Of a stretch of 12,500 nucleotides of DNA, positions 7,851 through 12,500 are shown in pieces. This DNA is from Chrysomallon squamiferum (taxonomy: Eukaryota; Mollusca; Gastropoda; Neomphalida; Peltospiridae): the NCBI GenBank assembly GCA_012295275.1, contig CM022679.1, forward strand, positions 9,657,169 to 9,669,668, given 5' to 3'. Under the pieces are notes generated by a model. That model ran no database searches and was not told where the DNA came from. It worked only from the letters and a program-made list of their open reading frames with translations. Both the position numbers and the translations under genes were made by a program. Position 1 is the first letter of the stretch, and each line of letters starts with the position of its first letter.

Positions 7851-7878
<28 letters not shown>
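7851..7878 (+). repeat. poly-A tract (28 A)
   Basis: Uninterrupted A run after CAACAACACCAAC. Confidence 0.95.
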
Positions 7879-7881
<3 letters not shown>

Positions 7882-7961
7882 TTGGTAATTTACAAACGAT
7901 TAGGAGCTTAACTTCATATAAAACAGTGTCGCCTCCTTGAATGTTTAATAAACAAATAGTA

Positions 7962-7980
7962 ACTGAGTGAATTACTCAGT
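7962..7980 (+). other. 7-bp perfect hairpin ACTGAGT / ACTCAGT
   Basis: ACTGAGT (7962-7968) and ACTCAGT (7974-7980) are exact reverse complements with a 5-base loop GAATT. TGAGT and ACTCA are also AP-1-like half-sites. GTTTTTAC follows. Confidence 0.5.
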
Positions 7981-8050
7981 GTTTTTACAGCTACATTAAT
8001 TGTCAAGTCTGTGTTTAATGCGGTAACTTGTTCATTGGGTCGGATTTCAG

Positions 8051-8160
8051 CTTGCTTTTTTTTCTTTTCTTTTTTCTTTTTTTATCTTTAAAAAAAAAAT
8101 AAAAAGTATCACCTGAATGAAATTTAATACTTAAACCACTTTTATATTTTTTTTTTTTAC
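8051..8160. repeat. T/TTTC-rich tract, A10 and T-rich tract
   Basis: A TTTTC-rich pyrimidine stretch (about 8055-8083), an A run (about 8090-8099) and a T run (about 8147-8158) ending in ACCAG. The last resembles a 3' splice site, but only weak frames follow. Confidence 0.7.
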
Positions 8161-8280
8161 CAGGTTCGATAAAACGAGGCGCAGACTGTCTGTACATCAT
8201 CTGTACTTATATGATTGAAACAAACAAACAAAACGAATTTTTAATATATATATTTTATCGTGCCCCGTTTTTAACCCTAG

Positions 8281-8320
8281 CGTGTGTGTGCGTGCGTGCG
8301 TGCGTGTATATATGTGTGTA
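8281..8320 (+). repeat. GT / GCGT microsatellite
   Basis: CGTGTGTGTG, four GCGT-type units and TATATGTGTGTA; a compound dinucleotide repeat with CpG-bearing variants. Confidence 0.85.
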
Positions 8321-8530
8321 TTTAATTAAGAAAAGTATCTACCTTTGTATTTTCTCTTACTCTACTCAGACTTCAAGAACAGTAACTACACGTAGAATTG
8401 TCCTGGCACATTCCGGCAATAAATAAGCTCTGCTAATAATATTAAAACGCATCAAGGCATATCGGTGCCTTTAAAAATAATCTAACAAAGCGGAAAAGGA
8501 TTTCGGAGATCAATAGATTGGAGACACCAG
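8321..8530. other. gene-free spacer
   Basis: No supported feature. Confidence 0.5.
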
Positions 8531-8945
8531 TTGAAACCGCAAACGAATGAAGGAAAAAAAAATTCCAACAGAGAGACATACGTTATTAAAAGAACACTAC
8601 AAACATTACTGAAACCCCCCTCCAAAAAAACAAAACAAAAAAAACCCAACAACTTCAACCACTACTTAAACAAAACTTCAAACAGTACTGAAACACCAAT
8701 GAAACATTATCAAAGAGACAGTACTGAAACACAACTGAAACAAAACTACAGATATAACGCTCATGAAACAAAACAACAAACACTATGAAACGATACTACA
8801 AACATTACTGATAAAAAAAAAACAATAAAAAAATAACACGTATAGACAAACACGACTGAAACACAAATATAAAGACAACCCTAATGAAGCAACACTTCTG
8901 AATCAAAAATTACAAACTGTAATGAAATAAAAACTACAGAGACAA
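8531..8945 (+). repeat. degenerate TGAAAC / ACTACAAACA minisatellite
   Basis: About 400 bases strongly poor in G and T on the plus strand, built from diverged units around ACTGAAACA and ACTACAAACATT. TGAAAC occurs eight times between 8610 and 8862. ACTACAAACATTACTGA is exact at 8596-8612 and 8795-8811; ACAGTACTGAAACAC is exact at 8682-8696 and 8718-8732. An 85-codon Lys/Thr/Asn-rich frame is a shadow of the array. Period looks irregular, near 11-12 bases or multiples. Confidence 0.7.
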
Positions 8946-9217
8946 ACACAGGCATCATCCTACAGTTTCTGTTTGAAATTCTTCGTGTTATTCCCACGAG
9001 TTTTAGGTTTGTCAACAATAAACACATGTTGTTAATTATTCTAATTATCAATTGGCCACAGGATTTGAAATACATTAAGGGGAAATGTTCTTGTAAAGAG
9101 AGAAGGTACCATAGTGTGAGATTTACTTTACTTCAAAGGATGAAGAAAACAAGACTAGTTAAATCATCGAATTTTTTTTGGTTTTCTTTATTACTGTAAA
9201 AAAAGCTTTTTAAAACA

Positions 9218-9219
<2 letters not shown>
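8946..9219. other. gene-free spacer
   Basis: A 64-codon minus frame (8881-9075) has no recognised motif and overlaps the minisatellite; not called. Confidence 0.5.
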
Positions 9220-9314
<95 letters not shown>

Positions 9315-9342
9315 ATCTCTCTCTATCATCTCTATCTCTCTC

Positions 9343-9421
<79 letters not shown>

Positions 9422-9483
9422 CCCCTCCCTCCTCTCTCTCCCTCCCTCCCTCTCTCTCTCCCTCGCACTCTCTTTCACTCTCT
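9220..9483 (+). repeat. long (CT)n / pyrimidine tract
   Basis: A 92-base CT run (9220-9311), an interruption with two CTCTCGTCAT words (about 9307-9346), then 118 uninterrupted pyrimidines (9347-9464) that shift from CT to CCCT/CCCTC. The minus strand reads GAGA, giving Arg-Glu repeat shadow frames. Such tracts can form triplex (H-) DNA, and GA-rich repeats often flank animal promoters. Confidence 0.97.
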
Positions 9484-9854
9484 GCGTACGTGAGTGTACG
9501 TGCGTGATAGAACCTCGCGTATAAAAACGTATCCGTCGTTGTTATAATAAATAAAAAATTCATATCAGATTCGGCGATTCATTGATTGCAAATGTTTCTC
9601 ATCCCGACGACGTAGCAGCTGTCGTGATTGTGCATTCGTCAGACGTCGACACTTGTATTATGAATGTAAACAAAACTGTTGCAGGTTCCGGGTTTGGCCA
9701 TTATTTCCCGCGCTTGCCATAGTCTTACAAATATGTCATCTGATACCGTCATAATTAATATTCAATATCAAAGTAATGAAGTATGTAGGGGTGTGTTTGA
9801 TAAGCGAAGACCAGGAACGCGGTAACCGGTGTCCGTAATGTACAATGAAAAAAG
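9484..9854 (+). promoter_or_regulatory. CpG-containing island with TATA-like and E2F-like motifs
   Basis: Downstream of the GA/CT tract lies a unique island richer in CpG. It holds TATAAAAA at 9520-9527 flanked by CGCG and CG, GACGTC with an adjacent CGTCA near 9637-9648, and TTTCCCGC at 9704-9711, an exact E2F consensus match. The arrangement suits a plus-strand promoter with a start near 9550, but no gene follows in the window. Motifs this short also arise by chance. Confidence 0.25.
9551..9754 (+). other. ATG-less Cys/Arg-rich open frame (doubtful)
   Basis: A 67-codon frame between in-frame stops at 9548 and 9752, with no Met. It has eight Cys and many Arg, including SSCRDC and YYECKQNCC. 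The spacing C-x2-C-x11-C-x3-C loosely recalls part of the CHH/ITP neuropeptide fold, where the middle gap is usually 12. The later conserved Cys and the N-L-F-R type motif are missing. Probably chance. Confidence 0.1.
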
Positions 9855-9876
9855 AATTATTATTATTATTATTATT
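9855..9876 (+). repeat. (TTA)n microsatellite
   Basis: About seven TTA/ATT units, followed by TATATATG and a short GTGTGTCTGTCTG stretch. Confidence 0.9.
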
Positions 9877-9942
9877 TATATATGAACGTGTGTGTCTGTC
9901 TGAATCAAGCTGTATGTGTATTGTTAACAGTTATTGCAAAAC

Positions 9943-10087
9943 TAAATAAAAATAAAAAAAAAAAATAAATAAAAAAAAAAAATAAAATAAAATGAATAAA
10001 ATAAAATAAATAAATAAAATAAAATAAATAAAATAAATAAATAAATAAAATAAAATAAATAATAAATAAATAAAATAAAAAAAATAA

Positions 10088-10130
<43 letters not shown>

Positions 10131-10246
10131 AATAATTAAATAAATATACATACGATGACGATAAATAAATAAATAAAAATAAATAAATAACGATGATAAT
10201 AAATAAATAAATAAATAAATAAATAAATAGATAGATAAATAGAATA
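9943..10246 (+). repeat. 300-base (AAAT)n / (AAAAT)n array
   Basis: AAAT with AAAAT and longer A variants nearly throughout. Interruptions carry CGATGACGAT (about 10154) and CGATGATAAT (about 10190), then GATA units at about 10228-10236. Minus-strand Tyr/Leu/Phe/Ile frames up to 135 codons come from this array and are not genes. Confidence 0.97.
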
Positions 10247-10258
10247 TCATTATATTTC

Positions 10259-10286
10259 AAAAAAAAAAAAAAAAAAAAAAAAAAAA
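10259..10286 (+). repeat. poly-A tract (28 A)
   Basis: A run 12 bases after the end of the AAAT array, followed by CGAGAC. Confidence 0.95.
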
Positions 10287-10404
10287 CGAGACATACAAAA
10301 AGACCGATACAACATTTCCGCAAACAAAATAAAGACATCTAATAACAATGAAACTCCAGCCTGTAAATGAAATTAACGAAACTGTTTTTCTCTTTTCCCT
10401 ACAG

Positions 10405-10473
10405 TCATCATACAATACGGAAAGATACCAGCTTGCTGTAAGAACTGTACACACCAGCAGTTGTAAATCATAA
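10405..10473 (+). other. candidate terminal exon (splice acceptor, 22 codons, TAA)
   Basis: ATTAACG near 10372-10378 could be a branch site. A near-pure pyrimidine run and CTACAG ending at 10404 make the best acceptor I see in the window. In phase 0 the segment reads 22 codons (SSYNTERYQLAVRTVHTSSC, then KS) to TAA at 10471-10473. In phase 2 it reads a Cys-rich IIQYGKIPACCKNCTHQQL to a TAA at 10462-10464. AATAAA follows at 10491-10496 with T-rich DNA beyond. An alternative is a 33-nt microexon 10405-10437 with donor GTAAGA. No upstream exon is recognised, so the gene is unknown. Confidence 0.25.
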
Positions 10474-10490
10474 CAGTCGATTTGAACTAC

Positions 10491-10496
10491 AATAAA
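10491..10496 (+). promoter_or_regulatory. possible poly(A) signal AATAAA
   Basis: AATAAA 18 bases after the candidate stop codon, with T-rich DNA (TTTGTAATTCATTGATTTTTTTTCC) 30-55 bases downstream as a possible downstream element. AATAAA is common by chance here, so its value depends on the neighbouring acceptor and stop. Confidence 0.25.
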
Positions 10497-10559
10497 ATAA
10501 TATCATTATGGATTTTAAATATTTGTAATTCATTGATTTTTTTTCCTTATCAACAAAAA

Positions 10560-10884
10560 TTTTTTGGGGATATGAAATGAATACTTCTAACTGAAAACAA
10601 ACAAGGATAAAAGTAAATTCTCAGATGTTTGGCTAGTATGCCGAGTGGGAGGTTGGCAGCAAGACTTGCCGTATTAATGATCGTGTATAAATCGAACCAT
10701 TACCGCTAATTGCGTCGTAGTATGAAATGTCGTTCCAGTAATACAAATGTCCAGTCTATAAATACGTCTTTAAGAGGACTGCCACAATATTTCTCTCCCA
10801 TCGAGATAAATGTTGCTGTAGACTCGAGGTACTTGCGATAACAATATAAAAATGTCTTGTTCAGCATTTCTGTTCTTGATAAAA
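10560..10884. other. gene-free unique spacer
   Basis: Non-repetitive, slightly GC-richer DNA with no supported coding or RNA feature. Confidence 0.5.
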
Positions 10885-10904
10885 CTACGGAGACAAAACC
10901 GTAG
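10885..10904 (+). other. 6-bp hairpin CTACGG / CCGTAG
   Basis: CTACGG (10885-10890) and CCGTAG (10899-10904) are exact reverse complements with an 8-base loop, 31 bases before a stronger hairpin. Confidence 0.4.
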
Positions 10905-10935
10905 CATCAGTAATTATTGATAAAGCTATGAAGTC

Positions 10936-10973
10936 ACCCGCACAAAAAAAATATATATATATATTTTGTGCGG
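10936..10973 (+). other. strong 12-bp inverted repeat with AT core (hairpin)
   Basis: ACCCGCACAAAA (10936-10947) is the exact reverse complement of TTTTGTGCGGGT (10962-10973). The 14-base core is A/T-only with alternating AT, and a further TA run extends to about 10989. The CG-bearing arms are unusual for this AT-rich window. It could be a mini inverted-repeat element, a cruciform-prone site or a local inverted duplication. Confidence 0.75.
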
Positions 10974-11140
10974 GTATATATATATATATTAGTAAAGAGA
11001 TGAACTGATAGAACAATATCACGGACATAGAAACGGACAACATACTGTATGAAAAAACCCACAGAAAGAACATCCTGAGAAACACAGATTTGTACAAAAT
11101 GAAGTAAATTCTTCGTTGCCGTTGGAAAATATCACAACAT

Positions 11141-11163
11141 ACGACGACGACGACGACGACGAC
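11141..11163 (+). repeat. (ACG)n microsatellite
   Basis: Seven to eight ACG/CGA units, unusual here for its CpG content. Confidence 0.95.
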
Positions 11164-11305
11164 TATGACAACCCGTCACGCTTTGGAAAAGACACGTGTA
11201 GTTTTACAAGTGATGAATACGAACATAATCACCAGAACAAAACGTCCCAGTTGCCAGCTGTGTGAGTCCCAGACCCAGCAGACGTTTCACAGAAATTAAA
11301 GACTC

Positions 11306-11460
11306 TGAATGAATGAATGAATGAATGAATGTTTAACGACACCCCAGCACAAAATAATATATCGGCCACTGGGTGTCAAGTTAAATATAACAAAAGTGGT
11401 GAATATTTTCTATATGAAAATTCAAAATTAGTCAAAAAAAAAAAAAAAAAAAAAAAAAAA
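11306..11460 (+). mobile_element. mollusc-type dispersed repeat: (GAAT)n, structured body, poly-A
   Basis: About six GAAT units (to 11330) abut GTTTAACGACACCCCAGCAC. I recall this start, together with a later ATCGGC..GGGTGTCAA, as a common dispersed repeat of mollusc genomes; this is unverified memory. The body is foldable: TTTAAC (11332-11337) and GACACCC (11338-11344) face GGGTGTC (11371-11377) and GTTAAA (11380-11385), with a 2-base bulge. A 27-A tract closes the segment at 11434-11460. No protein is encoded and no target-site duplication is evident, so it is non-autonomous and its mode of movement is unclear. Confidence 0.6.
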
Positions 11461-11850
11461 CCACTGCGTAAAGAGATGTGCAAAAAGTATCACAGCTTAT
11501 TTAAATTATAATTTATGGTAAAAATTCTCTAAAAAAAAAACTCGGGATGGAATCGAATTAATTCAACCACATTTTGGCTTTGAACGAACAGGGTTATAAT
11601 TAATCATCAAGTATTTCTGAGAATTACATTTTATACACAGCTTTTATTGATATACGGTTATAATTATGACGGATGAAATGACGGAAATAACTTGCTCGTG
11701 TTTTGACTGCACATGTTCATAGTTTTATGAACTGAATGAGAAGATTTAGTTTAACTTGCAGGGAAAAACGTGACCATGTTGTCTTCAGTTACAAAAGAAA
11801 AAATAAGTTATAATATAATGTGGATATTATATTCCGTGCGTTATTAACTT
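11461..11850. other. gene-free spacer
   Basis: No coding or RNA feature recognised; a short A run lies at about 11532-11540. Confidence 0.5.
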
Positions 11851-11855
11851 TAATA

Positions 11856-11920
<65 letters not shown>
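11851..11920 (+). repeat. (AAT)n microsatellite, about 23 units
   Basis: One AGT interruption near 11857-11860, then a pure run of AAT/TAA to about 11920. Confidence 0.95.
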
Positions 11921-11925
11921 CAACT

Positions 11926-12190
11926 GTTATCTCCATCATAAACGAAACAATCAGCCAAGGAAATGCTGATGGGTTTTTATCAAAACCAGACAATATGTTT
12001 GAGACATTTCGATAACGTTATCAATCGTAAGAAAAACAAAACAATAAAGGGCGTATGGTGAATGTTGCTTATTCCCTAAACGTATCTAACTCACATCTCC
12101 CGAGTTATCTAACACAGGTCACGATTAAAACCTAAGACAAATACTAATCCTGTGCGATGATTTCGTGTTATCGAAGTTTTCAGAGATAAC
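11926..12190. promoter_or_regulatory. cluster of six GATAAC motifs, one as a 12-bp palindrome
   Basis: GATAAC on either strand occurs at 11926-11931 (-), 12011-12016 (+), 12017-12022 (-), 12104-12109 (-), 12167-12172 (-) and 12185-12190 (+). The second and third form the perfect palindrome GATAACGTTATC. The last two face each other over 12 bases. Four of the six have A or T before GATAA, fitting the WGATAA site of GATA zinc-finger factors. Candidate enhancer; no target gene in view. Confidence 0.35.
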
Positions 12191-12391
12191 GGGGATATAA
12201 CAGTCTACGATACAACGTCATAAGAAAGGCAACTGCAAGACTGACAAAGATTTGAAACAATGACTGTCTGTGAGGTGGTGAAATGAGAGAGCGTATTTGT
12301 AAAACAAAAAAAACAAAAAAAACATATCAGAAAAATAAAAACATGTTACATAATACAGAACGTTACATTAAATATAATACAAAAGACATAG
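12191..12391. other. spacer with A-rich patches
   Basis: AAACAAAAAAAACAAAAAAAAC-like stretch near 12302-12322; otherwise nothing recognised. Confidence 0.5.
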
Positions 12392-12415
12392 AAAAAAAAA
12401 AAAAAAAAAAAAAAA
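12392..12415 (+). repeat. poly-A tract (24 A)
   Basis: A run after GACATAG, followed by TGGGGAAAG. The remaining 85 bases to the window end hold nothing recognised beyond a chance AATAAA. Confidence 0.95.
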
Positions 12416-12500
12416 TGGGGAAAGATTATTTTCATCTCCCTATTTTTGAAATAAATAAAGGATTAAAATGTCTAGTAAAAATAACTCATGATAAATTCAT

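Noticed and set aside
8268-8280. TTTTAACCCTAGC looks telomere-like.
   Set aside because: A single imperfect unit, no tandem TTAGGG/CCCTAA array.
9210-9563. 117-codon minus frame rich in Arg-Glu repeats.
   Set aside because: Direct translation of the CT/GA microsatellite.
9931-10338. Longest open frame of the window (135 codons, minus).
   Set aside because: Almost entirely Tyr/Leu/Ile/Phe from the AAAT array and poly-A; low-complexity shadow.
11950-11978. ATCAGC / GCTGAT stem followed by GGGTTTTT, like a bacterial Rho-independent terminator.
   Set aside because: The window is eukaryotic in character, the stem is 6 bp with a 9-base loop, and no gene ends there.
7460-12424. GGGGAAAG directly after (7460) or one base after (12417) two poly-A tracts.
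   Set aside because: An 8-base match only; sequence further downstream differs, so a shared element is not shown.
1-12500. CRISPR arrays, bacterial operons, transposase or reverse transcriptase genes, rRNA and tRNA genes.
   Set aside because: No spaced direct repeats, no recognisable catalytic motifs and no complete cloverleaf were seen on either strand.

Overview
This window looks like AT-rich, repeat-dense nuclear DNA from an animal, most likely a marine mollusc and probably a gastropod. No reading frame on either strand looks like an ordinary protein gene. The longest open frames, up to about 135 codons, are low-complexity readings of microsatellites: poly-Tyr/Ile/Phe/Leu from AAAT or ATT arrays, and Arg-Glu repeats from a CT array. 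The mollusc call rests on one element near 11306-11460: a GAAT microsatellite joined to a body starting GTTTAACGACACCCCAGCAC. I recognise this from memory as a common dispersed repeat of mollusc genomes; I could not run a search. The microsatellite density and absence of bacterial gene organisation agree with an animal intergenic or intronic region.

Layout. 1-2000: A-tracts, CA repeats, T/A-rich arrays and unremarkable spacer. 2000-3100: short tandem repeats, a bulged hairpin, a GC-richer island (about 2370-2900) holding a candidate exon-like segment and three ACGTAAT bZIP-type sites, then a GT repeat with paired TACATGTA palindromes. 3100-5090: spacer broken by AAAT, ATT, AAT, CAA, GAT and GAA arrays. 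5090-5710: a second GC-richer island with no recognised gene. 5760-8520: A/T arrays, poly-A tracts, a GT repeat and small hairpins. 8531-8945: a degenerate TGAAAC-type minisatellite. 9220-9483: a pyrimidine tract of about 260 bases, followed by a CpG-containing island with a TATA-like box and an E2F-like site. 9943-10286: a 300-base AAAT array and a poly-A tract. 10375-10496: an ordered set of splice-acceptor, short open frame, stop and AATAAA signals that could be a terminal exon. 10936-10973: a strong 12-bp-stem hairpin. 11306-11460: the mollusc repeat. 11851-12190: an AAT array followed by a dense cluster of GATAAC motifs. The rest is spacer.

Taken as a whole, the window is best annotated as intron or intergenic DNA with possible regulatory islands. 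There is no set of genes to join into a pathway, and I found no convincing new gene system. The best leads are the GATAAC cluster, the ordered terminal-exon signals, the structured mollusc repeat, the 2370-2523 exon-like segment, and the strand bias of the long A-tracts (ten A, one T). AT content, motif counts and expectations are by eye or hand arithmetic.
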